Assembly (NCBI GenBank): GCA_039881045.1
Contig: JAYWVB010000019.1
Location: 496,001 to 560,000, forward strand
Length of the DNA: 64,000 bases
Source: Chaetomium olivaceum
Lineage: Eukaryota; Ascomycota; Sordariomycetes; Sordariales; Chaetomiaceae
Direction: 5' to 3'
The notes beneath the pieces were generated by a model that saw only the letters and a program-made list of their open reading frames with translations, ran no database searches and had not been told where the DNA came from. Position 1 is the first letter of the stretch; every line of letters starts with the position of its first letter. This document shows, piece after piece, positions 1 through 11,135 of the stretch. The position numbers and the translations under genes are program-made.

Positions 1-725
1 CCGTGATGAAGATGTACGTTATGGTGCCCGTTTCCTTGAGGTGCTTGCGCATGAAGTCCTCCGGCAGTGACGCCTCCTCGTCGGCCTCGCGGACGGCGCA
101 CTCGAACGGGTCCTCGCCGGTCGCCAATCCGCCGGCGGCCGTGTTGTCTAGCATGCCCGGGTACGTCGATTTGTCGGCGGCACGCTTGGGTACCCAAATA
201 CGGAAGTCATAGCGGCTCTTGTCGTCATTGCGGCGGATGAAGGCTGTCATGTGTATGCCATAGCGCGCGAATCCGAATAGTCCCACGGCGACCCGCTCGA
301 CGCTGAATAGCAGTTCACCCTTTCGGCCATAGACAGGGAAGAGTTCGTTGCGCCAGCCCTTGAGGATTTTGAATGTTTGGTTTTTCCGCCAGTGTGCCGT
401 CAACTGGGCAACGAGCTGGCTGCGCTCTTCCTCGGTAGCTGGCTCTTGGAACAGCTGGATCGTCCTGGCATCATGGTCGACCTTCATGGGGCCCCTGAAG
501 TCCTCAGGGGTTTTCTCCAGGGCCCCGACGACTGACAGCGGCACATAGCCGATTGGGAACGTTCCCTCGCTGTCCGTCCATGTAAAGGTGTAGAGTCTTT
601 TCATCTCTTCCGAGTACCGTTGAGGGTCTCTCTCGGGATGGGGGAACCTGTATATATGTAAACCGGTGTTCTATGTGCACCAAGCCTCACTGCTCGATTC
701 CAAGAGCCGGCGGTCCCTCATCCAT
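1..725 (-). CDS. Nudix hydrolase with DUF4743 N-domain (thiamine pyrophosphokinase-related), C-terminus off the left edge
   Basis: Partial gene on the minus strand; the 3' end lies beyond position 1. The main exon (647 down to 1) encodes an N-terminal region of the DUF4743 type (YTFTW, then PIGYV) followed by a Nudix box: GLATGEDPFECAVREADEEA carries the G-x5-E-x7-RE-x2-EE pattern that binds divalent metal and pyrophosphate substrate. This family hydrolyses phosphorylated thiamine-like or other nucleoside diphosphate compounds; the exact substrate cannot be read here. A short first exon (725-691, starting MDEGPPALGIEQ) joins in frame through a 43-nt intron (648-690, GTGAGG...ACAG), giving QFPHPERDP, the type of sequence expected before YTFTW. 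The downstream ATG at 604 would cut the conserved N-domain. Family call is strong; first exon moderate. Confidence 0.78.
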
Positions 726-1698
726 AATGAAGAAAGTTATGTTTCTGGAAGGAGAAATAACGAAAGTTTAAGAAGATGAGGCTTACCCATCAACCCCATT
801 CACCAAATCCAAAACGGTCAAGAGGGGTGCCATGGTTAGGTTTTCTAACAAGCTTGACTTTCAGTGTCAGGTTTGAGTGGTTTTGCTCGTTGAAGAACCT
901 GTAACTAAAACGAAGAAACGGAATATTGGTGGTTCTATGGTGAGTTGGGGTCACAAACTCTGTAGTTGTTGACAAAAAGAACACAACACCGCAGGGAGAA
1001 CGATAAGCCTCAGCGCAATGTGGAGAGGGCGTGGCCTTCTTGCATGGCTCAAACCCCTGCCTCCACTTGCAGTGCCTACGAAGTGGTACTTTTGTGGCAT
1101 CTAACCCTCCTGGTTTGGTTCGACTGGGATTGTTTGAGATACGTGTAGTTTTCGCTGCTTTTGGGCACTGATATTCCTCGATACGGTATGGCAATAGTCG
1201 GGAATAGGCAAGATATGAATTGGGACTTCCAGGTCAGGCAATTGACTGATCCATGCGTGGATGACATCCAATCCGTTGTTTTGCTGAGTGTGTGACGACC
1301 CCGCGGACCCCGCCATGATGACCCTGGGAAGGTGCTGCTGCAGTGGTGGCTTCAAAGTTGATGCTTGGCGGCATCCCGTGGATCACTCTCGAACCTGGCA
1401 GGGACTTCGACCAGGAACCACAACAACAAAAATTTGAGACAAAGGCTGGTCCGCCAAATCTACCAATAGTATCAATAGAATCAGGAGACGATTGAATCTA
1501 TAATCAACAGCACCTCGCTAATAGCACGCTACATTTTTCAAAGAGCACCACAACTGGACCACTCTCCTAAAGACCATCAATGAGAATATAACCCCTGGTC
1601 ATTGACATTGACACACGGGTACGAAGTACAAACCCTCCTCCCTATCTGTACCACGGGGTCAACAACAACAACAACAACACCACCTAAAGCCCCCCAAA
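726..1698. other. Intergenic region, divergent promoters of the Nudix and Hikeshi-like genes
   Basis: No supported gene. Open frames here (for example 1194-790 minus) have no recognisable motif and poor coding character. It should hold both divergent promoters. A short CAA repeat (about 1662-1678) lies just upstream of the Hikeshi-like start. No clear TATA box or RNA gene was seen. Confidence 0.6.
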
Positions 1699-2342
1699 AT
1701 GGCCGCCCCCATCTTTGGCCTCCTCCCGGCAGGCTACCCCGTCATCACGACCCCCACGCAAACGCCCTCCCCAACCAGCTTCCTGTACGCCTTCCCGCCC
1801 ACGCGGCCCTTCTCCCACATCGCCGTCTTCTTCCTGCCCGACGTCCCGCGAGACGACCACACCGCCGCCGCCATCTACCTCATCACGCCCCCTCTCCGGG
1901 ACAGGTCGAGCCCAACCACAAGTTCCTGGGCGGGATCGGGCAGGGCAAGGACAGCGCTATCTTTAAGCTGGGGGGGTCGCCAGCTGGGGCGGCGGGCGGT
2001 GGTGGTGCGGGGGATGGGGCTGGAGGGAACGTGGTGATCGGGGTGTCGCTGGAGCCGGCGGAGGCGGTGGCGGCCAAGATCATGGAGCTGTCGTCTGCCT
2101 CGGAGGCGGCTGGTGGTGGTGGTTCTTCTTCTTCTTCTGCGCTGGTGCGGCACCAGCAGCAGCCGAGTACGTTGGTGCTGGCGCAGAGGATTATCAAGAA
2201 TGCGTTCAATTTCCTGGCGGGGTTCAGTGGCACGGCTGGGCAGGTGGAGGTGGTGCCGTTGAAGGCGTTTGAGGAGTGGTGGCGGAAGTTTGAGGGAAGG
2301 GTGAGGAGTGACCCGGGGTTTCTGGAGAGGGATGAGGTGTGA
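1699..2342 (+). CDS. OPI10: Hikeshi/Opi10-family protein, reading frame broken once
   Basis: The start MAAPIFGLLPAGYPVITT and the following IAVFFLPDVP and IYLI segments match the N-terminal beta domain of Hikeshi (Opi10), the carrier that imports Hsp70 into the nucleus on heat stress in animals; the yeast homologue affects inositol secretion. The second half (NHKFLGGIGQGKDSAIFKL, then LAQRIIKNAFNFLAGF and a C-terminal WWRKFEGRV helix) lies in another frame. The switch occurs at a run of five C at 1888-1892; one extra C would join PPSPGQVEPNHKF in frame. There is no room for an intron. A Gly/Ala/Ser-rich insertion (about 1975-2155) sits between the conserved parts. Either one base is missing from this sequence or the gene is a very recent pseudogene; I favour the first. 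Length about 214 residues after correction, usual for the family. Confidence 0.82.
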
Positions 2343-2847
2343 ACGAGTAGGTGGAAGTTGAGAAGGACTGACGGCAAGGAAAAGAGTTGGGGAAAGGAAG
2401 CCCAGGATGCTTATCTTTAGTTGGATTCATTTGCGAATAAAGAAGAAAAGGGAGCACGGGAGGGCGAGGGAGAAAACCAAAAGCTTTGTCATGGAGTATA
2501 ATCTCTAGACGTGTATGTATCATAGTAACCGTAACCTCGTCAGACGCGGATACAAAATCGTTCGTCGCAAGTCGACCGGCAACAAACCCCAAATGACGCC
2601 AAGTTGAGTGCGGAAAAGACAGCCGGTCTCCGCCGTCCCAGAAGAAAAGAAACCATACTCCTACTCCCGGCTGCCATGCCTGCTGTACCCTGCACAGAAA
2701 AAGACAACAATACTAAAAGTTTTAGTCCACCAGGCCAAACAATCAACACCAACAGAAGAAGCAGAACAATACTAAAACATAAGCTCCTCACACAGTAGCA
2801 GCAACGGTATCCATCCCCTCACACGCCAGCCGTACATTTTGACAACC
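2343..2847. other. Intergenic region between convergent 3' ends
   Basis: Shared 3' untranslated region between the Hikeshi-like gene (+) and YND1 (-). It contains A-rich stretches that could act in polyadenylation (AATAAAG at 2436-2442 on the plus strand). Nothing else supported. Confidence 0.55.
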
Positions 2848-5001
2848 CTACGTCTCCTGCAGCGGTGACATCAAAGGGCTCTTCATCCGCGTCGGGCTCC
2901 CCGCCCTACTCCTCCTGCCGACTCCGGACAGCGCCAGATGCGGCGGCAGCGTCAGCCGCTCGCGGCTCTCGGTCCGCACGACCAGCCCGCTGCGATCCAG
3001 CGCCGACACAGTCGGCGATGCTAGGCCGTGGTGATAATGGTGGTGGTGATGGTCGACAACCTGTGGCGTAGCCAGCCCGGACGACAGCCCAAACCGCCTT
3101 GACGAGGCCGCCGACTTAGAGCTTGACGACAGCGCGTCGCTCGAGTCCGAATACTCGTTGGTGTCGTCCGAGTCGACGTCGCCCAGCTCAAACTGGCTAG
3201 CATCGCCCTCCTCCATGACGCGCTCGTACGTCGCGCCACCTGATCCCCGCCGTGAACCACCAAAGATTTTGGTCGCGAGCCCAGATAAGCCCCGCGCCCC
3301 GGCACTACCTTTGCGCCCGCCGGTCCCTGGCCTGCGCCGGCGCAAGATCGAGTTAACGCGGCTGTAGAGGCGCATGCGCCAGTCACGCTTGCGGAAGAAG
3401 TAAAGGAGGAGGAGAAGGAGCGCGACGAAGGCGAAAAAGCCGGTTACGGATTTGGACTTGGCCTTGTCGAGAATGTCTTCGGTGTCAAGCTCCCAGTCGT
3501 CGTCGGCGTTTGTCTGGTTGCCCATGGATTTCCAGCTGGACCCGGCAAACTGGAAGTCCTGAGGGGTCCCCGCCACGTTACTGCCAAAGCCTACGGGATA
3601 CCTGTCGTCACGGGTGGCTGGCGGTATTTGACCGGCGGCGTAGAGGACCATCTTCCCTAGCGTCCAGCTTACTTCAATACCGTTGATTTTGTCGACAGGC
3701 TGAAACGGGTCGATGAATCCCTTCTCCTTGGCATGCTCGAGCGCCCCTTTGGAGACATTTGCCGTTTGGAGCTCTTCAAGGCCAACCCGGGGAACGCCGA
3801 TACCTTCATGGAGGACGTTGATCAGCCAGGACGCTTTGAAGCACGCCTCCTGGGCAACTTTGGCCTCGTCCTTTTTCCGATTGTTGATCTTGGCTTGGAT
3901 CTGGCTCCAATCCCGTCCGCAGAAATCCCTAACCCTCTCTTGATAAGTCGCAAAGTCATATGCCTTGTCGTCCTTGCCGCCAAATACGCCGTGCGTCGTA
4001 TGCCAATATTCCGACACGCCAACAAAATGGTTCACATCGAAGTCGATCGCCGGAACATGCTGGCCGTTCAGTAGACAGGGGGTGTTTTCGCATGGCTTGT
4101 CCTTGCCGAGCAGCGGGTGGGTTAGTTGCAGGCACTCGTCAAAATGTCCGGTACCAATAAGGGTGGCCGTTCTTGGTTTCCGCTTGCTGATCAGTTCTCC
4201 GCGCAGAGTTGTCCGCAACCCTTTCGGTAGACATGGGTCGGGCAGTTCGGCTTCCGTCTCGGCGTACCGATCCTCGAGGCTCTTGATATAGGACTCTCGT
4301 GCTTGGTTGACGCCAAAGCCTAGCCAGGTCGTGGTGAAGACCTTGTGTTCTGCCGGATGCCCATCGAGAGTGCGCAGCCGGAGGAGCTTGAGATCGTCGG
4401 CGTGCTTCTCAGCCTCAGTCGCATTTGGTGCAAAAGCGATCTGTGCCGATGCGCCGCCCATATCCAGAAACCCGTAGGTGTGGTGCCCCTTGCCGTGCTG
4501 ATGTCTGTCAGGATAGTCAAACCCACCCAAGAGATAGTTTGACGCAATCCAGCCGTACAGCCCTTCCGTTTCGCCCTTGATAACTTGAATGTGGAGGTCG
4601 CAGTCGGGTAGCGAGAATTGTGTATTTTGTCGGAAATAGGAGCAGATTTCACGCGTCAAGGCTGACTGTTGGTTTTGCGGCAGCAGTCGCATCCCAGCGG
4701 TCGCCATGAGAAAGATGGGCGTGTCTTGGACCTTGTCCGCAGGTATAACGTCCAGCGCGTGGTCAATGAGGAGCTGTAGATGTTCTGGCCCGACATCCTC
4801 CACCTTGTCACCAAAAGTCGAGACGCCGGGTCTGATCTTCTTCGTCCACTTCTTCTCTGTCACAAGCTTTGGGAGATTGCGCAACTCCTCTTGTGACGCG
4901 CTCTTCAGCGCCTTCTTGGGATCTTTCCATTGGTAAATGTGCAGCCGAGTCCCAGACGAGCCGGCGTCTAGGATGACGCCCCATCGCCACTTCTTACCCA
5001 T
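2848..5001 (-). CDS. YND1: Golgi apyrase, GDA1/CD39 family
   Basis: Intronless 717-residue protein. It hydrolyses nucleoside di- and triphosphates in the Golgi lumen, removing GDP/UDP left by glycosyltransferases so sugar-nucleotide antiport can continue. Apyrase conserved regions are all visible: ACR1 DAGSSGTRLHIYQW (residues 12-25), ACR2 ATAGMRLL (100-107), ACR3 GETEGLYGWIASNY (143-156) with the catalytic Glu, ACR4 LDMGGASAQIAF (179-190) and the SWTLG motif (445-449). One membrane helix (about 519-536) is followed by RKR, so the catalytic part is lumenal and about 180 residues are cytosolic, as in yeast Ynd1. The tail is unusual: basic, then Asp/Ser-rich, then a histidine run (HHHHHYHH) near residue 660. 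It works in the same pathway as ANP1 at 9.5 kb. Confidence 0.93.
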   Translation of the reverse strand: MGKKWRWGVILDAGSSGTRLHIYQWKDPKKALKSASQEELRNLPKLVTEKKWTKKIRPGVSTFGDKVEDVGPEHLQLLIDHALDVIPADKVQDTPIFLMATAGMRLLPQNQQSALTREICSYFRQNTQFSLPDCDLHIQVIKGETEGLYGWIASNYLLGGFDYPDRHQHGKGHHTYGFLDMGGASAQIAFAPNATEAEKHADDLKLLRLRTLDGHPAEHKVFTTTWLGFGVNQARESYIKSLEDRYAETEAELPDPCLPKGLRTTLRGELISKRKPRTATLIGTGHFDECLQLTHPLLGKDKPCENTPCLLNGQHVPAIDFDVNHFVGVSEYWHTTHGVFGGKDDKAYDFATYQERVRDFCGRDWSQIQAKINNRKKDEAKVAQEACFKASWLINVLHEGIGVPRVGLEELQTANVSKGALEHAKEKGFIDPFQPVDKINGIEVSWTLGKMVLYAAGQIPPATRDDRYPVGFGSNVAGTPQDFQFAGSSWKSMGNQTNADDDWELDTEDILDKAKSKSVTGFFAFVALLLLLLYFFRKRDWRMRLYSRVNSILRRRRPGTGGRKGSAGARGLSGLATKIFGGSRRGSGGATYERVMEEGDASQFELGDVDSDDTNEYSDSSDALSSSSKSAASSRRFGLSSGLATPQVVDHHHHHYHHGLASPTVSALDRSGLVVRTESRERLTLPPHLALSGVGRRSRAGSPTRMKSPLMSPLQET

Positions 5002-6255
5002 GGGGGAATGAAGCGAGGGTGCGCGTCAGGAACTCGAGTCCGGGTAGGCAAACGTCGGCGATATTGATCACACTCAGTTTTCGTGCCGAGAATCGTTGAT
5101 TATGGACGTCTCGCGGTGCGCGCAAACATCGAGTCGACAGGAAATTGGACGAGGGTATTGAGCGCCAAGGGGGTCGAGACCCGAACGAGCGGATACGAAG
5201 GAACGGAGATAAAACAAAGTTTCAACCTAATTTGAAAGCGGTAACTACAGCTAGGCGAGGCGCACAATGTCGAGGTAACGAGAGTGGTTTCGAGGAATTA
5301 GGTGTCGCTAAACGAAGGTACACAGCCCAAGCGGCTGAGTCGAATTGAATTGGTGGGAAAGTGTTGTTGGAAGATTGCTCATCGCACTCTCTTTGGAGAG
5401 AGGGACACAGGAATCACGTCCGATAACGTCAGGGGGGCGGCGAATCATGCACTGGTGGCCCGCCGCTAGCGTGTTTTTCCATGAGGTGCTGTGGATCAAG
5501 ATGGATCGTCTGCGGAAGCGTTGGCCAAGCGAAACAAGTGGGGGTTGCAACGGGACACTGCAGAGCTGCAGAAATAATTAAATCTAAACTGCCATGTTGC
5601 TGTTTGCGGACTAGATCTGCTGTCGACGGCACAACCGTCTTAGTTGCACCGATACACTATGTATGGCTAACTTTTGATTCAAGCGGCGTATTTCAGCAGT
5701 GGAAGTTAGTTACCGATCTCGCTCTCTCTTGTCAGCACCGAAGGACGGCTGAGCATCGAGTTCTGACGCAAATAACCGCCGACACGTAAGCACCCCGCCA
5801 TAGCCCGTCCCCCACGTTTCGCAAGGCCTGGCCCTCCAACACGGCCCGAAGTTCTTCTGGGGTGTTGCCAAGGCAGCCAGTTCCTGCAGTATGCAAAAAC
5901 AAGTTGGTCAATGCAACATGCTCGTATTCCGATTGAGACGCCGCTATCAAATGCAAAGTTGGATGTTGGCAGGTGTGGCCGTCGTCCCGAATGCGGTTGG
6001 TTAGCGGGAGTTATCATCCGGAAATAACTACACGACACCACTGCGTAGAATGTCGCGAGCATTTTTTTGTTGAAGCGGGTCCTCTCCATGGGTTTGGGTG
6101 TATGATATTCGGACAATCGGACAAAGGCCTGCCTCTGAGCCACCCTTTTTCCAAGTTGGGATGGTCGCTGACCGAGCGGCCGGCAGGCCAGAAAGACCGA
6201 GCTTCTGCCGGAGGAGGTACATGCCAACATCGCAGCGGGCGAGAACAAACTCTAT
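5002..6255. other. Intergenic region upstream of YND1 and downstream of MTR3
   Basis: Holds the YND1 promoter (5002 to about 5600) and the MTR3 3' region. No gene can be assigned with confidence. A minus-strand stretch at about 5736-5890 has coding-like composition preceded by a good acceptor (TTTTTGCATACTGCAG); it is described under findings. No RNA gene or repeat seen. Confidence 0.5.
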
Positions 6256-7161
6256 TCATTCTATCGTCTCGGCTAGGCAACCAACTAGAACACGATTGGC
6301 GTTCTTTGAGGCCTGGATACCTTTCTCGACAAGGTTTGTGTAAAGATCCATGTCGGAAGCAGGCAGGTCGCCCCTGAACCAGAGGTTCGTCACCTCATCC
6401 CGGGTTGGGAGGTAGGCGATGCAGCAAGCTGCTAGTATTTTCTCGTGCTCGGAGGGTATGGGATCGACGACGACGGTTGGGATAGAGTCCTCGCCAGCGT
6501 CTTGAACGAGGGCAGCAACTCCCCCTGCGACGGTGTCAACGCAATCGATGCCCGCGTCGGCGAGAGCGGCTGCTGCCACCGTAATGCAGCCACCTAGAGC
6601 ATTCATCATATCCCAGACCTCGTCACCTTGTAACTGAGACGTTTCCCGGTCTTGGTCGCCTTCCACGATGGAAATGATGATGTCAACACCGCTCTTGGGC
6701 CATCGATCCGCAATGATAGCACCGCGCAGAGCGGCCTCCAGGTGAATACCAAGATCCCGCTCGCTGGGGTCACGAAGATACCCGCGCCTCTGCTTCGTCG
6801 CAAACGGAGCGTATTTGACATGGGTGGACAAGACGATGTGTGGGGAGAAAGGGGCGGATCTTGGAAGTGATCTCGGCCCGTGAACAGAGCAGCTGAGTTT
6901 CAGTCCGGAAACACCAGGCGTTGCGGAGGTCTCAATCTCCAAATAGGCAGACCCAGATGCCGAAGGAGTCACGCCAGTTTTGAGGTCTGCACAGAGTTAG
7001 CGTAGCTCAGTGAACATGCGAAGACACATACACATTTTCCGGGTCGCATTTGGAGGGCGCGACCTCGTTTTCGAAGGCTTAAGTCCTTGGGTGATAACAT
7101 CATCGAATACTGGGGGTATTGTGACACCAGCAGGGCCGTTGATGCGTCTCCTATCCGCCAT
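6256..7161 (-). CDS. MTR3: Exosome complex RNase PH-like core subunit Mtr3
   Basis: Two exons: 7161-7032 and 6986-6256, joined over a 45-nt intron (6987-7031, GTATGT...GCAG); the product has 286 residues. The junction gives RKMYLKTGVTPSASGSAYLE, and VHGPRSLPRSAPF, YAPFATKQRRGYLRD and ERDLGIHLEAALRGAI follow, the pattern of the Mtr3 RNase PH domain. Mtr3 is one of six catalytically inactive ring subunits of the RNA exosome, which processes and degrades RNA in nucleus and cytoplasm. The usual acidic and phosphate-binding residues of active RNase PH enzymes are not recognisable, as expected. The start at 7161 (MADRRRINGP) is the first ATG that keeps the complete N-terminal strand. No oddity in the frame. 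Confidence 0.9.
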
Positions 7162-9456
7162 GGTAAACACCGAAAATTAGGTAGGGAGTGTTTGTTTGGT
7201 GGATTTGGTGAAGATTTTGAGCGTCTCTTCTGAGGTGGCGTTGCAGCTTAAAGACAAAGCGAAAGAGTGAAGTGGATATTCTGTTTCGCGATAAATAAAC
7301 CCGGTGCAAAGAAGAATCGAGATTGCCTTTTAAGCTCGGTTGTTGTCTTGGTTGACAGGCAGTCTCAATCGAGAATCTTTCAATCGCTCACAGAATGCGA
7401 GCCTCAATCCAGATCGCATGAGCCACAACAGCAGCACCGCAAGCCACTGGAGACGCTCGGACCACAGACTGCCCCACCATTCCACCAAGGTTTTAACTGA
7501 AAATTTATCGAGCTCTGAGCTTCGTTTCCTTTCCAAAAACCAACCGGGCTACATCGCGACTGATATGCGCGATGGGTACCCGTTTCGTTCCGCAGGAAGT
7601 GATTACTGCGTCTACTGCCGAGCACGAGTTGCTTGAGGGACAAGCGACCTCTTGGAGCTCAGCCCGGCGGTAGTCGCACAACCGCTGACCTGGGTCCTCG
7701 AGAAACAATGGTTCTCGAACGATGTCGACGCCTTGCACGCTTTTACTAACAGTCGACCGACTCACCATGGCTCCTCTAGCATCGATCTGTAAGTCCAACC
7801 AGTCAACTTTCGTTTGCTCCCCAGCACCTTTCATGATGATCTCCTATCCACTGTTCACGCGATTTCTCTGAGCGAACGAACTACATGCACTACCATCTGA
7901 CTCGAATCATTTGATGCATTCATCATACCGTCGTTTTTGTGTCAACAGTTGACTGACTTTACGGCAGTGTACCTCAATAAATCGACACTTGACTTGTCCC
8001 GACCAAAACGGACCCGATGACCAGGTAAGGCGAACTCTTTTTCCGCATCTATCACCCGCTTTCATGATGAGAATCTTTCAATTCAGTTCTGCTTCTGAAC
8101 AAGAATGAAGATACCCCATACCAAAATAACCTCTGATATCATCCTCACTCCCATCTTAAAGAGTCGCGCAATTCGTCATCGGACAACAGCTGACTCTGCT
8201 CAAGTTATTTCTAGTTTCATTCGACAACCTTGATTACCACTCGAGTCCCATATCAAGTGACGGTATGCATAGGTGGTGCTCTGCTACTTCTTTCCTTCCA
8301 CCCTGATGACCATAGCTTATCCATTCAACGATATGTACGGGCCGAGCCTTCCATCCGCACTCGAGCATTCTCAGGATTATCCTGGGGTGTGATGATGAGT
8401 TGTGGTGTCGTTCCTCCGGGGACATAATTAAGCTTCCGTTGTTCGGGTTTGATGTGCACCGTTATGGTGCATGTCAGGCCGAGCCGGCTACGTAGGGCTG
8501 AGTTAAACCGGCTTGTCTGATCCTGGATTCTTCACACAAATGTTTTCATGCTGTTCCCGGTATAGGATGATCGCTGACGCGTTCCCAGATCCCAGGTCCC
8601 CGCATTGACTGGTTCCCCCGAGCGATCAGGGGTTGTTACGAGAGGTTCAACACCACGAACAGGTAAGCAGAGGCATGCCAAGCTGGCCACTGCCCTTGTA
8701 GTTCCACTCGAGCACATTTGCGAAAATGCAGCTCTGAAAGTTATTTGAGTAATAAAGAAAGTTAAATTCACCATCCTATCTTGATCTGCGGTGTCCAATT
8801 CTGGTGGATGAGAAACATGGATATCGAGTAAACGATCTTTTAGCAAAAGAATTCCGCGAAGAAATTGCCAAACTGGGTGAATATATTTATCGTATCTTGA
8901 CATGCTGGAGGGATGATTTCATTTCGTTCTTCAAGTCAAGGTATCCACATTATTTGAGCCTGGGGTATTTTAGCCCATGGGGAAAGGTAAGTTGGCCGTA
9001 TCAGAATTCTGCCAGCTGCAAGTTGCTGGCACGCAATCGAGTGACACCAAGCGACGTTAGTGTGCCCCAAAACCAGTAGTTAATACGACGCCAAGCTTTC
9101 CGGAGTGTTTTCCAGAAACGATACGCCACGGCCAGGGAGGTGAGAGCTGGGACGAACGAACACTTTTTCCTTCAACTTTTGTACGACGTGCTTGCGATTG
9201 CACCCTCCACGACGACATCAGCCATGCGCTGACGACCGACGACCTTAGATTCCACCGACTCCACTAAAATTCGAACGAAATTTGTTGCGGGAGGATAGCA
9301 GCAGGGCGAGTGCGTACACGGCCGCAGGCGCATGTACGAAGGGGCAAGCTTGCTGTTGGGTGCTGCACCTCTTAGACCCTCCGCGCACGACCAATGCTTC
9401 CGTTCACATCGTCGGGGTCCAAGGTGACCCCCAGAAATCATGTCGGCGGTTATTCG
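7162..9456. other. Long intergenic region, divergent promoters of MTR3 and ANP1
   Basis: About 2.3 kb with no gene I can support. Open frames on both strands (7834-7505 minus, 8804-9079 plus, 9498-9172 minus) lack motifs and their codon use is unlike the neighbours. The stretch around 7850-8250 is relatively AT-rich. No tRNA B-box, 5S rRNA, or transposon protein signature was seen. Long 5' leaders or a non-coding transcript are possible but unsupported. Confidence 0.5.
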
Positions 9457-11135
9457 AATGGGTACCCGCGGGGGAAGACGTTCGACATCTCTCCTCACAG
9501 GTGTGTGTTTCCGCCCCTTTCATCCGCCCCTCCTTGCCTATCGATCTCGTATCCTCCATCCCGACCAACAACCCCGTTTAGACAAAAAAAGGATTCCTAA
9601 CATATAGGCCCCACAGATACCAACCACGCGGCACGAACCCAGCCAGCCGCCGACGAACCCAATCCTTCGTGCGCATCGGCGTCGTAGCAGCGGTGCTCTT
9701 CTTCCTAATACTCTACGTCTTCACCCGCGGGGGAGACGGTTCGTCCTCGGTGCTCTCGATCTTCTCGCTCGGCCTCCTCTCGTCCAGCGGCGGCCGACTT
9801 CCAGCTCGAGACGGTGCGCTACCACGACCTGTCTAACGTGCAGGGCACGGCGCGCGGCTGGGAGCGCGAGGAGCGCATCCTGGTGTGCGTGCCCCTGCGC
9901 GACGCCGAGGCCCACCTGTCTATGTTCTTCTCGCACCTGAGGAACCTGACCTATCCTCATCATCTGCTCGACCTGGCGTTTCTGGTGTCGGATTCTAAGG
10001 ACAATACGATGGGCGTGCTGGTCAAGAGCTTGGAGGATATTCAGGCGGCGGAGGAGGAGACGATGCACTTTGGGGAGATCTCGATCATTGAGAAGGATTT
10101 CGGGCAGGTGGTGAATCAGGATGTGGAGAGTCGTCACGGGTTTGCGGCGCAGGCGGGGAGGAGGAAGCTGATGGCGAGGGCGAGAAACTGGTTGTTGACG
10201 GCGGCGCTGCGGCCGTATCACTCGTGGGTGTACTGGCGCGATGTGGACGTTGAGACGGCGCCGTTCACGATTCTGGAGGATCTCATGCGCCATAACAAGG
10301 ATGTTATCGTGCCGAGTGAGTACCTGCCTACCTGTGAGGGGGGTTGTTATGCTGCCCGGATGCTAATAGTTCCCTACAGATGTGTGGCGCCCATTACCCG
10401 AATGGCTTGGTGGAGAGCAACCGTACGATCTCAATTCGTGGCAGGAGTCTGACACAGCTCTGACGCTCGCCGATACGCTTGATGAGGATGCTGTTATTGT
10501 CGAGGGCTATGCCGAGTATGCGACTTATCGACCCCATCTGGCGTATCTCCGAGACCCCTACGGCGATCCTGACGTGGAGATGGAGCTTGATGGCGTTGGT
10601 GGTGTGAGTATCTTGGCCAAGGCCAAAATATTTCGCTACGGTGTCCATTTCCCGGCATTCAGCTTCGAGAAGCATGCTGAGACGGAGGGATTTGGCAAGG
10701 TGGGTTTTGATCTGGTCCCGGGGTTTGGACCTTGGCTAATCTGGCGATAGATGGCGCGAAAGATGGACCTCTCAGTCATCGGGCTGCCTCACTACACCAT
10801 TTGGCACGCGTACGAGCCCAGTGTGGACGACATCAAGCACATGGAGGTAGGTGTTTGATCAATTTCGGCTGGGCCTGCGACTGGTGCTAACGTACTCATA
10901 GCAAATGAAGCGGGAGCAACTAGCCCAAGAGGCGGCCGAGAAGGAAAAAGCGGAGAAAGCTATGAAGCTGAAAGAGTCATTTGGTGATGCCACAGGACAG
11001 TGGGAAAAGGACAAGGTGGCCATGCAAAATATTGCTGTCCAAGACAAGAAACAGGACGCTGCCGCTGCCGCGACTAAGGGCGAGGGTAACGCTGAGATGC
11101 CAGGGGGCAAGGTGGTAGAGAAAGTCGCTGCATGA
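9457..11135 (+). CDS. ANP1: Mannan polymerase II subunit, ANP1/MNN9/VAN1 glycosyltransferase family, with one frame break
   Basis: Type II Golgi membrane protein that elongates the alpha-1,6-mannan backbone of N-glycans. Exon 1 starts MGTRGGRRSTS at 9457; an intron of about 100 nt (roughly 9508-9617, exact borders uncertain) leads to a membrane anchor FVRIGVVAAVLFFLILYVFT. The catalytic part carries ERILVCVPLRDAEAHLSMFF, LTYPHHLLDLAFLVSDSKDN and the DXD-like VYWRDVDVE. Further introns: 10316-10379, 10700-10750 and 10847-10901. The C-terminus is a Lys/Glu/Ala-rich coiled tail ending at 11135. The anchor and catalytic domain lie in different frames; the break falls in GGCGGCC at about 9787-9795 and no intron fits. 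ANP1 is preferred over MNN9 from the RYHDLSNVQGTARGWERE segment; the subfamily is less certain than the family. Confidence 0.85.

Noticed and set aside
790..1194. Minus-strand open frame of 134 codons in the first intergenic region
   Set aside because: No motif, irregular composition, no splice context; likely chance.
1888..1892. Programmed ribosomal frameshift in the Hikeshi-like gene
   Set aside because: No slippery site of known type or pseudoknot is visible, and similar breaks occur in unrelated genes of the window.
5706..6248. Minus-strand open frame of 180 codons
   Set aside because: Overlaps a different, more coding-like frame and has no family features; also sits in the MTR3 3' region.
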